Shown: positions 36,213 to 45,381 of the stretch, piece after piece | How positions within the stretch are numbered: the first letter of the stretch is position 1 | How the letters are laid out: the number at the start of each line of letters is the position of its first letter | DNA from: an uncultured bacterium | GTDB lineage: Bacteria > Cyanobacteriota > Vampirovibrionia > Gastranaerophilales > Gastranaerophilaceae | Direction: 5' to 3' | Assembly (NCBI GenBank): GCA_949284415.1 | Contig: CASDVM010000040.1 | Coordinates: 1-64,000, forward strand | Length of the DNA: 64,000 nucleotides | Position numbers and translations under genes: made by a program | Notes under the pieces: generated by a model | What the model saw: only the letters and a program-made list of their open reading frames with translations | Told to the model about the DNA's origin: nothing | The model's database searches: none

Positions 36213-38714
36213 ATGAGCGATAAAAAAAACGAAATATTTCTGACAGTACACGGGCACTTTTACCAGCCTCCCAGAGAAAATCCGTGGCTTGAAGCTATAG
36301 AACTTCAAGACAGCGCACTTCCTTTTCATGACTGGAATGAGCGTATAAACAAAGAATGCTATAACCCAAACTCCGTATCAAAAATTGTTGACAGCAGAAA
36401 CAGAATTCTTGATGTTGTAAACAACTATGAACACATGAGTTTCAACTTTGGCCCGACACTTTTATCATGGATGGAACATTTTTCGCCCCTGACTTATGAA
36501 AGAATTATAAAAGCCGATATTGAAAGTATTGCTGAGCATAACGGACACGGAAATGCCATAGCCCAAGTTTATAACCATATTATTATGCCTCTTGCAAACG
36601 AAAAAGATAAAGAAACTCAAATTAAATGGGGTATAAGAGATTTTGAATACCGCTTCGGCAGAAAACCTGAGGGCATGTGGCTTGCAGAAACCGCTGTAGA
36701 TGACGATACTCTAAGACTTCTGGAAGCTAACGGAATTAAATTCACTATACTTTCACCTTATCAGGCCGAAAAATTCAAAAAGAAAGGCGACAAAGAATGG
36801 ACGGATGTAAGCTGGGGAAATATTGATCCTGCCCGTTCGTATAAATACAATATTAAATCAGCGCCCGGAAAGTCTATCGATTTATTCTTTTATGACGGTG
36901 CAATCTCCCGTTCTGTTGCATTTGATGAACTTCTTAAAGACGGAAATAAATTTATTAAACGTCTTAAAGAAGGAGTATCAGAATGCCGTGATTATCCGCA
37001 GCTCGTACATATAGCAACTGACGGAGAAAGCTACGGACATCATACAAAATTCGGCGATATGGCGCTTGCATACGTGCTTAAAATCAGGGCTAAAGATGAA
37101 GGCTTCACTATTACAAATTATGGTGAATATCTTGAAAAATACAGAAGCGACTGTGAAGTTGAAATAAAACAAGCTTCAAGCTGGAGCTGCTTCCACGGGG
37201 TCGGCCGCTGGAAAGAAGACTGCGGATGTTCTACAGGAGGACACCCCGGATGGAATCAGAAATGGAGAAAGCCTTTACGAGATGCACTTGATTATTTAAG
37301 AGATGAACTTGTTGTTCTGTTTGAAACCGAAGGACAAAAATATTTTGACGATGTTTGGAATGTCAGAAATAATTACATCAACGTAATATTAGACAGAAAC
37401 GAAATGAATGTAAAAAAATTCCAGCAGGAAAACTTTAAACCTGATTTATCTGATGATGAAAAAGTACATGCCATGGAATTACTGGAAATTCAACGTCAGG
37501 CTATGCTCATGTATACAAGCTGCGGCTGGTTCTTCTCGGAAATCTCAGGTATCGAAACAGTTCAAATTATGAAATACGCTGCCAGAGCTATGCAGCTGGC
37601 ATCAAAATTTACGAATAAAAATCTGGAAGAAAAATTTCTGAATATACTTGCAGAAGCGAAAAGCAACATTCCCGAACACGGAACAGGAAAAGAGATTTTT
37701 GAACGTTTTGTAAAACCTTCAATTGTTACAACAAAACAAATCGCAAGTTTATGGGCTTTATCTTCTCTTTATGAAGATTTTGAGGATGAAGAAGGCGTTT
37801 ACTGCTATACTGTCAGAAGACATGCTTATAAAAAAGTGCAGAAAGGCTTATCAACATTTGTAGTCGGACATATAGAGGTACAGTCAAAAATAACGCTTCA
37901 AAAATCGAATGTTATGTTTGCTCTGATGCAGTATGCAGGCGGGGATTTCCACTGTTCTATCAAAAAATACTCCGATGATACCGAGTTTAACAGAATTAAA
38001 ACTGAACTTATAAAAACATTCCTCATGAATCCGCTGACTGAAATCATCCGCGCTCTTGATGAATATTTTGGCAAAGAATACTTTACACTTAAAGATATAT
38101 TTATTGAAGAAAGAAGAAAAATTCTTCAAATACTTCTTAAAGGTAAACTTGAAAAATTCTCCCAGACTTATCAGGAAATGTACGATGAAGGTAAAGGCTC
38201 AATTTATCACCTGCAGGGACTGGGCCTTAAAATTCCTGACGAATTCAAAATTTCGGCAGCTTATGCATTGAGCCACAAATTCAATGATATAGTTATACAT
38301 TCAGGCGGATTTGTGGATGATGATATTATTCAACAGGCTGTTGATATAAATTACGAGGCGAAAAAAATTGATATTCAGCTGGACAAATCACCATCTAATA
38401 AAATTTTTGGCAAAAAAATTCTCCAAAATATTAACAGACTTGTCCACAGTTTTGAAATTCAACAGGCAGATGTTGTTCTGGAAATTTTTGATAATGTCAG
38501 AAAACTTGAACTTCAAATTGATATCGCGGAAGCTCAAAATACTTATTTCTCAAAAATTTATCATCGAATCGGCGATATTATTGACTCAGGAGAGTTGAGC
38601 AATAAAAAATCTCCGACAAAACGTTTTGTTGAAATGCTTCTTGATATCGGCGAAAATCTGAATATTAATACTGAATTTTACAGAAAAAAACTGGATAAAA
38701 TTTTATTGCAATAA
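36213..38714 (+). CDS. Glycoside hydrolase family 57 protein with DUF3536
   Basis: 833 residues. The N-terminal GH57 barrel has the conserved HGHFYQPP (His13-His15), the nucleophile in EGMWLAETA (Glu159) and the acid in HIATDGESYGHH (Asp270). The C-terminal half, about 400-833, corresponds to the DUF3536 region of cyanobacterial and bacterial homologues. GH57 enzymes act on alpha-glucans such as glycogen or on branching reactions. No signal peptide, so intracellular. Likely glycogen or maltodextrin metabolism. GGAG precedes the ATG. Confidence 0.88.
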   Translation: MSDKKNEIFLTVHGHFYQPPRENPWLEAIELQDSALPFHDWNERINKECYNPNSVSKIVDSRNRILDVVNNYEHMSFNFGPTLLSWMEHFSPLTYERIIKADIESIAEHNGHGNAIAQVYNHIIMPLANEKDKETQIKWGIRDFEYRFGRKPEGMWLAETAVDDDTLRLLEANGIKFTILSPYQAEKFKKKGDKEWTDVSWGNIDPARSYKYNIKSAPGKSIDLFFYDGAISRSVAFDELLKDGNKFIKRLKEGVSECRDYPQLVHIATDGESYGHHTKFGDMALAYVLKIRAKDEGFTITNYGEYLEKYRSDCEVEIKQASSWSCFHGVGRWKEDCGCSTGGHPGWNQKWRKPLRDALDYLRDELVVLFETEGQKYFDDVWNVRNNYINVILDRNEMNVKKFQQENFKPDLSDDEKVHAMELLEIQRQAMLMYTSCGWFFSEISGIETVQIMKYAARAMQLASKFTNKNLEEKFLNILAEAKSNIPEHGTGKEIFERFVKPSIVTTKQIASLWALSSLYEDFEDEEGVYCYTVRRHAYKKVQKGLSTFVVGHIEVQSKITLQKSNVMFALMQYAGGDFHCSIKKYSDDTEFNRIKTELIKTFLMNPLTEIIRALDEYFGKEYFTLKDIFIEERRKILQILLKGKLEKFSQTYQEMYDEGKGSIYHLQGLGLKIPDEFKISAAYALSHKFNDIVIHSGGFVDDDIIQQAVDINYEAKKIDIQLDKSPSNKIFGKKILQNINRLVHSFEIQQADVVLEIFDNVRKLELQIDIAEAQNTYFSKIYHRIGDIIDSGELSNKKSPTKRFVEMLLDIGENLNINTEFYRKKLDKILLQ

Positions 38715-38721
38715 TACCATT

Positions 38722-39303
38722 TTACCAGTTTTCAGAACCGTATTTTTTGTAAGCTTCAATATTTTTCGTAATTTTATGCTCTACAGATGATATTCTTTTC
38801 AATGTCTCTTCATCTTTCGTACGCATACGAAGAAGCTTCAGTTCCAAAAGTTCTTCTTTTGAACGCCTGATTTTCTGCTTTATTTCTTCTCTCTGCCAGA
38901 AAAGCCATCCTTCAAAACCGCAGCCAGGCGGGACAATTGACCATGGAGAAGACGGACAGTGTCTGCATAAATCAAGACGGTTTTCGTATCTTGAACATAA
39001 ATTATTATCCTGCAAGTATTTACAGCCGTAAAAAGTTATTTCATCTTCTCTGTAATTACCGTCATCAATAAGTCTGTTTATTATATTATCAACAACCTCT
39101 GCATCAACTTTTCTTGCTGCCTCTATTGATTCATAAGGAAGAAAGAGGGACAAAAAATCTTTTGCCCCTTTATCGCCTTTTGCTGACATTTCCAACAGTT
39201 TTTTATAAGAAATTGAAGTTGTTACAACACGGCAACACTTCCCGCACATATTACACAGGTGCTGCGGACGCTTTGCCAAATAATTTTCTTCATAATTCCC
39301 CAT
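38722..39303 (-). CDS. YkgJ-family cysteine-cluster protein, copy 1
   Basis: About 193 residues from ATG 39303, the point where a TATAAT-N6-ATG layout predicts a leaderless transcript; the frame itself is open to 39483. The YkgJ-type metal-binding domain shows CNMCGKCC near 16-23, CKYLQDNNLC, and CRHCPSSP, about eight conserved Cys. The C-terminus is a basic helix. Members are thought to bind zinc or iron; exact role unknown. A paralogue lies at 44565. It is convergent with the GH57 gene. Confidence 0.7.
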   Translation of the reverse strand: MGNYEENYLAKRPQHLCNMCGKCCRVVTTSISYKKLLEMSAKGDKGAKDFLSLFLPYESIEAARKVDAEVVDNIINRLIDDGNYREDEITFYGCKYLQDNNLCSRYENRLDLCRHCPSSPWSIVPPGCGFEGWLFWQREEIKQKIRRSKEELLELKLLRMRTKDEETLKRISSVEHKITKNIEAYKKYGSENW

Positions 39304-39423
39304 ATCTAAATTATAACTATCATGCAAAAAATAAAAAAATAATGTAACATTTCTTAAAAAAAAGGCAATAAAATCTAAAAAGAATACTTTATAAATATAA
39401 GTAAGTAGTAAAGGGTAGTTTTC

Positions 39424-40242
39424 ATGCAAAGTTCCGTAGGACAGCAAAATATACAGCAGGCTCAGGTAAAACCGCAGGTACAAAATGTATCACAGCAAAA
39501 CATTTCTCCTCAGCCTCAGCAGGTTCAACAATACCAGACGGTACCGCTGCAGCAGCAAGGTCAAAATGTTCAGGTGCCGAACTATTCAGGCGTAAATATT
39601 CAAATATTTAATCCGTCAGTACAAACTCCCGGCGCTACTGCTCCGGTTTATAACGTTAATGCCCCTAATTACGGAACGACACCTGCCTCAGGCTGTTATC
39701 CGTCAGGTTATTATACCAATAACTGGGGAAACGGTACAAATAATTTATCTTCACAAAATACAAGTTCAACAAACACAACAGAAAACAAAACATCGGATAA
39801 AAAGACTGAAAAAAGAGAAATTGTTCAATTAACAGATGATTATATAAGAAATCTCGAAAACTATTTAAACAGTCAGGACAAAGAAGTCCGTCTGATGGGA
39901 GCAAAAGAAGTTATTGCAAGACTTGAAGAAGATCATTCCAGAAAAGATGACAAAGCTTTAAATGCCTTGATTAACAAAATGCTTCAGGACCCGTCAACAC
40001 CTGTCAGAATTTTAGCACTGGGTGCTCTTGATTCAAGAGTTGTATCAGGAGATGATTATACTGTCGGACTTTTAAAACAAATGCAAAATTCAACATCAGG
40101 ATACGGTCAGGATGCAATGCAGGCAACAAATATTCTTCTGAAAATGTCAGGCAAAAAAGTCGAAAAAGAATTTGAAGTAAAAGATAATAAAAAGACGCAG
40201 ACAACAACAACTTCTTCAACAAAAAGTACAGAAACAAAATAG
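39424..40242 (+). CDS. Gln-rich disordered protein with HEAT-like domain
   Basis: 272 residues. Residues 1-110 are low complexity, rich in Gln, Asn, Pro and Val. Residues 110-135 are Ser/Thr/Asn-rich and charged. Residues 140-235 form helical repeats (YIRNLENYLNSQDKEVRLMGAKEVIARLEED, PSTPVRILALGALDSRVVSG) like HEAT or PBS lyase repeats. The C-terminal tail is Lys/Thr-rich. AAAGGG lies upstream. It overlaps no other gene and is followed 8 nt later by the next gene. Likely a scaffold or binding protein, function unknown. Confidence 0.6.
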   Translation: MQSSVGQQNIQQAQVKPQVQNVSQQNISPQPQQVQQYQTVPLQQQGQNVQVPNYSGVNIQIFNPSVQTPGATAPVYNVNAPNYGTTPASGCYPSGYYTNNWGNGTNNLSSQNTSSTNTTENKTSDKKTEKREIVQLTDDYIRNLENYLNSQDKEVRLMGAKEVIARLEEDHSRKDDKALNALINKMLQDPSTPVRILALGALDSRVVSGDDYTVGLLKQMQNSTSGYGQDAMQATNILLKMSGKKVEKEFEVKDNKKTQTTTTSSTKSTETK

Positions 40243-40249
40243 GTGAAAA

Positions 40250-40726
40250 ATGAGCATCAGCACAGCTTTAAAATCAGTAAAAAATAATATTCCGAAATAT
40301 ATATACAAAGGCGCCGGTGCTGCCGCCCTCGGTATCATAGGCTATGATGCACATGTTCTGGGCAAGCTTCAATCAGATGTATATTCAAAGACCGGTGATG
40401 CTGATGCATGTATGGAAGCTTTCAGCAACTCTCAATATTTAACAAGCCCGAGTATAACAGCTTCCAAACTCAAAAAAGGCGTTTTTAACTGGGAAGTTGA
40501 CAGCAATATCAGACACTTTTTTAACTCTGCAATCGGGTATTTTAAAGGCTTCGGGACAATGCTTGTTGACAGTGTAATACCGTTAGGTCTGGGGCTTGGT
40601 GCCCTTCTGGGTAAAGGCAAATGGGCAAAAGGTTCAGCTATAGGCCTCGGTATTTTCGGCGTTGTAAAATTATTTAAAGACGTATTAGGCTTCGGACATT
40701 ATAACGATTTGAATAAAAAATATTAA
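40250..40726 (+). CDS. Small protein with Gly-rich hydrophobic segments
   Basis: 158 residues. Two hydrophobic stretches, about 18-35 (YIYKGAGAAALGIIGYDA) and 95-140 (GTMLVDSVIPLGLGLGALLGKGKWAKGSAIGLGIFGVV), suggest a membrane-associated or pore-like protein. Charged helices separate them. It follows the Gln-rich gene by 8 nt and may be co-transcribed. Its stop overlaps trmD by 4 nt, tail to tail. No family recognised. Confidence 0.5.
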   Translation: MSISTALKSVKNNIPKYIYKGAGAAALGIIGYDAHVLGKLQSDVYSKTGDADACMEAFSNSQYLTSPSITASKLKKGVFNWEVDSNIRHFFNSAIGYFKGFGTMLVDSVIPLGLGLGALLGKGKWAKGSAIGLGIFGVVKLFKDVLGFGHYNDLNKKY

Positions 40727-41424
40727 TCTGTCTGTTTTGATTTTTTCATATAAGCCCTGTACAAATCAGGACGTTTAGCTTTTGTTCGTTCAATGCTTTT
40801 TTGAAGTCTGAATTCATTAATATCTTTGTGATTCCCGTTCAAAAGAACTTCAGGAACTTTCAACCCTCTATATTCCCGCGGTTTTGTATAATGCGGATAT
40901 TCAATAAGCCCGTTTACGAAACTGTCATCTTCGGCTGATTCGATTTTTCCAAGCGTGCCTTCAAGTTTTCTGCTTACCGCATCTATAAGACACAATGCCG
41001 GCAGCTCTCCGCCGGTTAATACAAAATCTCCCATAGATATTTCCACAGGTTTTATAATCTCTCTTATTCTTTCATCGAACCCTTCATAATGACCGCAAAG
41101 CAAGATAATTTGATTATATTGAGCCAACCCATTTACAATTTTATCCGTCAACGGTTTTCCCTGCGGAGAAAGCATTATTGTTACGGAATTTTCTGAATGT
41201 TTAACACTTTCATACGCATCAACGTACGGCTGAACCATCAGAACCATTCCTGCTCCGCCTCCGTAAGGTGTATCATCAACTTTTTTATGCTTATTGAGCG
41301 TGTAATCTCTGGGGTTTATAGTATTAATTCGTATTATACCTGCATCAACAGCACGTTTTAAAATACTATAACCGCAGGCACTTTCAATCATTTCCGGAAA
41401 CAAAGTAAGAACATCAAAAATCAT
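40723..41424 (-). CDS. trmD: tRNA (guanine-37 N1) methyltransferase
   Basis: 233 residues of the SPOUT knot family with the TrmD-specific motifs DDTPYGGGAGMVL, LLCGHYEGFDERI and VLTGGELPA. It methylates G37 next to the anticodon and prevents frameshifting. The length is typical. It overlaps rimM by 4 nt, the usual rimM-trmD order, although rpsP is not in the cluster. The gene upstream of rimM is unusual here. Confidence 0.96.
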   Translation of the reverse strand: MIFDVLTLFPEMIESACGYSILKRAVDAGIIRINTINPRDYTLNKHKKVDDTPYGGGAGMVLMVQPYVDAYESVKHSENSVTIMLSPQGKPLTDKIVNGLAQYNQIILLCGHYEGFDERIREIIKPVEISMGDFVLTGGELPALCLIDAVSRKLEGTLGKIESAEDDSFVNGLIEYPHYTKPREYRGLKVPEVLLNGNHKDINEFRLQKSIERTKAKRPDLYRAYMKKSKQTD

Positions 41425-41933
41425 TCAATCAATCCCTCAATATTATTTATAATGATTTTCCGCTCTTTGAGATTCACATCAGTAACAATAGCTTTTACAA
41501 ACGGTACTAAAACAATATTTTTAGATTTTGTTTTAACTGATAAAAGATCATTTGCGCCGTTATTTGATACCCCGACAACAAAGCCCTGCTTAACTCCTTT
41601 TTCATCAAAAACTTCAAGACTGACAAGCTCATCAATTAAAAATTCATCTTCATCAAGAGCTTCTCTGATTGTTGCTTCCTCAACATACAAAAAAGCACCT
41701 TTATATTCCATTAAATCATTAATTGAGTTAATACCTTCAAATTTAACAAGGGCAATATTTTTGTGAAGCCTTACGGTTTCAATGTTTAAAGGTCTGTATT
41801 CATGCTCAATTTTTACAAACACTTTATTCAGGGAACAGAAAAACTCAGCCTGATTTTTCGTAAAACCGACTTTTGCTTCGCCTTTTATACCATGAAAATT
41901 TAAAATTTTACCGACAGAAACAAATTTTGTCAT
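41421..41933 (-). CDS. rimM: 16S rRNA processing protein RimM
   Basis: 170 residues. An N-terminal beta-barrel (KFVSVGKILNFHGIKGEAKV) and a PRC-barrel C-terminal domain (DELVSLEVFDEKGVKQGFVVGVSNNGANDLLSV, then VLVPFVKAIVTDVNLKERKI) give the standard two-domain RimM that helps 30S assembly with S19. It is translationally coupled to trmD and follows the zinc-ribbon protein gene by 6 nt. Confidence 0.94.
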   Translation of the reverse strand: MTKFVSVGKILNFHGIKGEAKVGFTKNQAEFFCSLNKVFVKIEHEYRPLNIETVRLHKNIALVKFEGINSINDLMEYKGAFLYVEEATIREALDEDEFLIDELVSLEVFDEKGVKQGFVVGVSNNGANDLLSVKTKSKNIVLVPFVKAIVTDVNLKERKIIINNIEGLIE

Positions 41934-41939
41934 AATATA

Positions 41940-42953
41940 TTAAGCTTCCGGAGTTTCTTCGGCCTTTTTAGGTTTTCTGCCCCTTTTTGGCTTAACTTCT
42001 TCAACGGTATTCTGCTCATCAGTCTTAATTTCTTCTGATGCAGCTTTTTCAGTTTCTTCTTTTTGTTTTTTAAATTCTTCGGGCAGATCAGGCCTATCTT
42101 GATTCCATCTGCTCAAACCCATTTGAGAACGGATTAAACCAATACCGACATGAACCCTCCACTCGTCCATTTTCAACTGAGATGCGATGATTTTATGGCA
42201 GCCTATCGGAGGAAGCGGCAATAAAGGCTCATACAAATTCTTTATAGCGAAAAGCTGATCAGGAGAAATTGCGAGCTTACGTTTCGGGAACGGCAATTTT
42301 GGAAGCATCATCTTTTGTCTTACCAGATTAATTCCAAAGAAAACTTTTCTCGGTTCAAGCCCGATTTTTTCCCCGATAACTTCGTGGCAGTCAGGATTTG
42401 GCAAAGGAAGCATAGCTTTATAGAGCTTTTCTATCTGTTCAAGCTGTTCCTTGCTGACCAGAAGCTGTTTTGGAGCTTTTTTCTGCGGGCGTTTAAAGTT
42501 ATTTCTGTTAAAACCGCCTCCCTGCGGCCGTCTGTTATATCCGCCCTGATTGTTATAAGGTCTCTGGTTACGGTTATTGTATCCGCCCTGGCTTCTGTTA
42601 TAACCTGATCTGTTATAACCGCCTTGATTTCTGTTATAATTTTGTCTGTTATTATAATTATTTCTGCTATATCCGCCCTGATTATTGTATGATCTCTGGG
42701 GTCTGTTATATCTTTGCGGTTCCGAATCGCCGCCTGTGCTGTAATAACGGGGCGGTTCCTCTGTTCCTCCTGCACTGTAGCCGTTTAACGGTTCTTCCTT
42801 AATCGGAGCCGGTGCAGTTTGCGGAGAATCAGGTTCAGATGAAGGTGATATCATCATTTTTTTGTCAGGATACAAACAATCCGGACAAATTACTCTTTTG
42901 GGGTTCTTTGTTTCAAACTCACGACCGCATTTGATACACTTGTTTACATACAT
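41940..42953 (-). CDS. Zinc-ribbon, Asn/Gly/Tyr-rich protein with duplicated domain
   Basis: 337 residues. Residues 5-26 hold a zinc ribbon (CIKC...CPDC). Residues 60-150 are low complexity, rich in Asn, Gly, Tyr, Arg and Gln, like the prion-type or RGG regions of RNA-binding proteins. Two copies of a helical repeat follow (about 165-215 and 230-280), each with L[YP]xPLLPLPxxxCHxxI and IGLxRxQM-like ends. The tail is Lys/Glu-rich and ends GRKPKKAEE, AT-hook-like. GAGG precedes the ATG. Its place 6 nt upstream of rimM-trmD suggests a ribosome-maturation or RNA-binding role, which is inference. Confidence 0.6.
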   Translation of the reverse strand: MYVNKCIKCGREFETKNPKRVICPDCLYPDKKMMISPSSEPDSPQTAPAPIKEEPLNGYSAGGTEEPPRYYSTGGDSEPQRYNRPQRSYNNQGGYSRNNYNNRQNYNRNQGGYNRSGYNRSQGGYNNRNQRPYNNQGGYNRRPQGGGFNRNNFKRPQKKAPKQLLVSKEQLEQIEKLYKAMLPLPNPDCHEVIGEKIGLEPRKVFFGINLVRQKMMLPKLPFPKRKLAISPDQLFAIKNLYEPLLPLPPIGCHKIIASQLKMDEWRVHVGIGLIRSQMGLSRWNQDRPDLPEEFKKQKEETEKAASEEIKTDEQNTVEEVKPKRGRKPKKAEETPEA

Positions 42954-43098
42954 AACGATAGCCTCTTAATTATAAAAAATAACGTAATTCCGGGTTAATA
43001 ATAAAGTAAAGAATTTCTCCTCAGTAAAAAAATAAATTTCTAACTCTATATCAATACCAATATTATAACATGCTTTGAAAAATTTTGCAACATGTCAT

Positions 43099-43536
43099 CT
43101 ATTTTTCAAGCCAGAATGTAACAGGACCGTCATTAATAAGCTCCACATCCATCATTGCACGAAATTTTCCTGTCTGAACTTTCATATTATGTTCTTTTAA
43201 ATATTTTACGAAATATTCATACAATTCAACAGCTTTTTGAGGTTCTGAAGCATTGTCAAAAGAAGGACGTGTACCTTTCTTACAGTCTGCACATAAAGTA
43301 AATTGTGATACCACAAGGATTTCCCCACCTGCATCATTAACCGACAAATTCATTTTTTCATTTTCATCTTCAAAAATGCGCAGTTTTATAATTTTATCAG
43401 CCAACTTTTCTGCATTTTCTTTTGTATCCTCTTTTTCAACTCCGAGAAAAACAAGTATGCCTTTGGATATAGACGAGAATAATTCTCCTGATATGCTGAC
43501 TGAAGCTCTTTTTACTCTTTGAATTAGTGCTTTCAT
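43099..43536 (-). CDS. dtd: D-aminoacyl-tRNA deacylase
   Basis: 145 residues. The DTD signatures [14 protein letters not shown] and a C-terminal [10 protein letters not shown] (the Gly-cis-Pro loop) are present. It removes D-amino acids, and glycine mischarged on tRNA-Ala, from tRNAs. The length is normal. It follows rlmN by 3 nt on the same strand. Confidence 0.96.
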   Translation of the reverse strand: MKALIQRVKRASVSISGELFSSISKGILVFLGVEKEDTKENAEKLADKIIKLRIFEDENEKMNLSVNDAGGEILVVSQFTLCADCKKGTRPSFDNASEPQKAVELYEYFVKYLKEHNMKVQTGKFRAMMDVELINDGPVTFWLEK

Positions 43537-43539
43537 ATT

Positions 43540-44559
43540 CTAATCAATTTTCCCTCTAAGCTGACCGCAGGCAGCATCAATATCCGCTCCGCGTTCAAGT
43601 CTTACCGTAACTTTTTTGCCTGACTGTTCCAAAAGAGATTTAAAACGCATTATTGAATTCCCTGACGGTTTTTGATAATCATTTTTCTCTGTAGGATTAT
43701 AAGGTATCAAATTTATATTACATTTTAAATCATGAAGGTAGCTTACAAGCTCTTTTGCACTTTGAAGCGTATCGTTCAAATCTTTTATCAAAAGATATTC
43801 AACAGTAATCCTTCTGCCCGTTTTTTCAATGTAATGCTTTAATGCTTTTTTAAGCTCCGGCATAGGATATTTATTTTCAATCCGCATTAATTTTTTGCGG
43901 GTTTCATGATTTGATGCATGCAAAGAAATTGCAAGAGTCGACTGCATATCTTCATTTGCAAGCCTTTCAATACCCGGAATTATACCTGATGTAGAAACTG
44001 TTAAACGTCTTGCACCTATTTGGAAGTTTTCATTAAAAATTTCCATTGCTTTTAATACATTATCGAGATTCAAAAGCGGTTCCCCCTGCCCCATAAAAAC
44101 GACATTTGTAACTTTTAAACCTGTATCACGCTGAATAGTTAAAACCTGTTCAATAATTTCTTTATAGGTAAGATTTCTGATAAATCCGCGTTTGCCTGTC
44201 GCGCAAAACGAGCAGTTAACGGCACAGCCGACCTGAGAACTTACGCATGCCGTTAAATTCGCACGGTTATCAAACCGCATAAGAACAGTTTCAACACACT
44301 CACCGTCAGGATATTCAAGAAGATATTTTAAAGTTCCGTCAGAACTTTCCTGTTTAACCTTTATTTTTGTATCGGTAACAGTTGCAAATTTTTTTAATTC
44401 TTCTCTGAATTTTACAGACAAATCAGTCATTTCATCAATACTTTTAACCGATTTTAAATAAATCCAGTTGTGAATCTGGCGTGCTCTGAACTTTGACGCT
44501 TTCATTTCATCTGTTATTTTTTCGATTTCTTTTAAATTTAATCCTGAAAGTACTATCAT
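43540..44559 (-). CDS. rlmN: 23S rRNA (A2503-C2)/tRNA (A37) methyltransferase RlmN
   Basis: 339 residues. A radical SAM enzyme with the cluster motif CAVNCSFCATG, an N-terminal HhH-like domain (KASKFRARQIHNWIY) and the conserved second-site cysteine near the end in GADIDAACGQLRG. It adds methyl to C2 of A2503 and A37 through a methyl-cysteine intermediate. The length is typical. It overlaps no neighbour and lies between dtd and a YkgJ-family gene. Confidence 0.96.
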   Translation of the reverse strand: MIVLSGLNLKEIEKITDEMKASKFRARQIHNWIYLKSVKSIDEMTDLSVKFREELKKFATVTDTKIKVKQESSDGTLKYLLEYPDGECVETVLMRFDNRANLTACVSSQVGCAVNCSFCATGKRGFIRNLTYKEIIEQVLTIQRDTGLKVTNVVFMGQGEPLLNLDNVLKAMEIFNENFQIGARRLTVSTSGIIPGIERLANEDMQSTLAISLHASNHETRKKLMRIENKYPMPELKKALKHYIEKTGRRITVEYLLIKDLNDTLQSAKELVSYLHDLKCNINLIPYNPTEKNDYQKPSGNSIMRFKSLLEQSGKKVTVRLERGADIDAACGQLRGKID

Positions 44560-44564
44560 ATAAA

Positions 44565-45275
44565 TTAGAGCCTGCCTTCCTGACCGCTTGAGCTCCGTTC
44601 TTCCGCAACCAGCATTTTCTGCTTATAATAAGCAATAATCTCAACCATAGCATGAAGCATCATTGCAACGGGTTCTGCAAGTTTTCTCCATTCATAAAAC
44701 CCGCATGATTCAGGCAAAATACACAAAGGATTATCAGGGAAATCCCTGCATATTTGAGGACGGTTTTCATAATCTGAACAGAGACTGCATTCATTTAGTT
44801 TCGGACAATGATAGAAATAAACATCACCGTCAGTATTTTTATCCAAAAGCTCCAGATATTGCGGATAAATTTTCTCTGCATCTTCCCTGTTTTCATAAGG
44901 CACGAAAATACTGACAAACTGCAAGGCAAACTTATCGCCGTTTTTAGCTTTTTCTTTCAATTCCTCATACGAAAACTCGGAACATGCAAGGTTACAGCAG
45001 GTCGCGCAGCCCTTGCAGGAATAATTTTCTCGTAATTTTAAAATTTCCTGCCACTTGCGGTAAATTTCATGCGAAATATCGTTTTCAAACATATCAAGGA
45101 CAGCAATCTGCCAATTTTCACCCGGACTACCTGATTCATATTCATCAAAAATATCACCTGCCAAACCTTCGGGTCTAAGTGCATCAACACGCTCTTTTAC
45201 AGCATCGGAAGATTTCATAAAAATTTCCCGATACATTTTTTTCATATTGTTTACTGTATCCCTTAAAGCAGTCAT
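44565..45275 (-). CDS. YkgJ-family cysteine-cluster protein, copy 2
   Basis: About 237 residues from ATG 45275, chosen because TATCAT-N6-ATG suggests a leaderless start; the frame is open to 45332. The metal-binding domain has CKGCATCCNLAC near 85-96, CPKLNECSLC, and CRDFPDNPLC with a further Cys in ESCGFYEW. It shares the layout of the protein at 38722 (same cysteine order, same FVPYE and CGF.W pieces), so the two are paralogues. It lies 6 nt upstream of rlmN on the same strand and is probably co-transcribed with rlmN and dtd. Confidence 0.7.
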   Translation of the reverse strand: MTALRDTVNNMKKMYREIFMKSSDAVKERVDALRPEGLAGDIFDEYESGSPGENWQIAVLDMFENDISHEIYRKWQEILKLRENYSCKGCATCCNLACSEFSYEELKEKAKNGDKFALQFVSIFVPYENREDAEKIYPQYLELLDKNTDGDVYFYHCPKLNECSLCSDYENRPQICRDFPDNPLCILPESCGFYEWRKLAEPVAMMLHAMVEIIAYYKQKMLVAEERSSSGQEGRL

Positions 45276-45381
45276 ATATATATGATAACACGAATTTTTT
45301 AAGGATTGTAAAAATTTTTCTAAAAATAACAAAAATTTTTATTTTTCAATTTAAAATGTGTATACAAAAAGGATGGTTTAT

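Noticed and set aside
42431-42775. 114-codon ORF on the minus strand inside the Asn/Gly/Tyr-rich gene
   Set aside because: Open in another frame only because of the repetitive codons of the real gene; no ribosome site.
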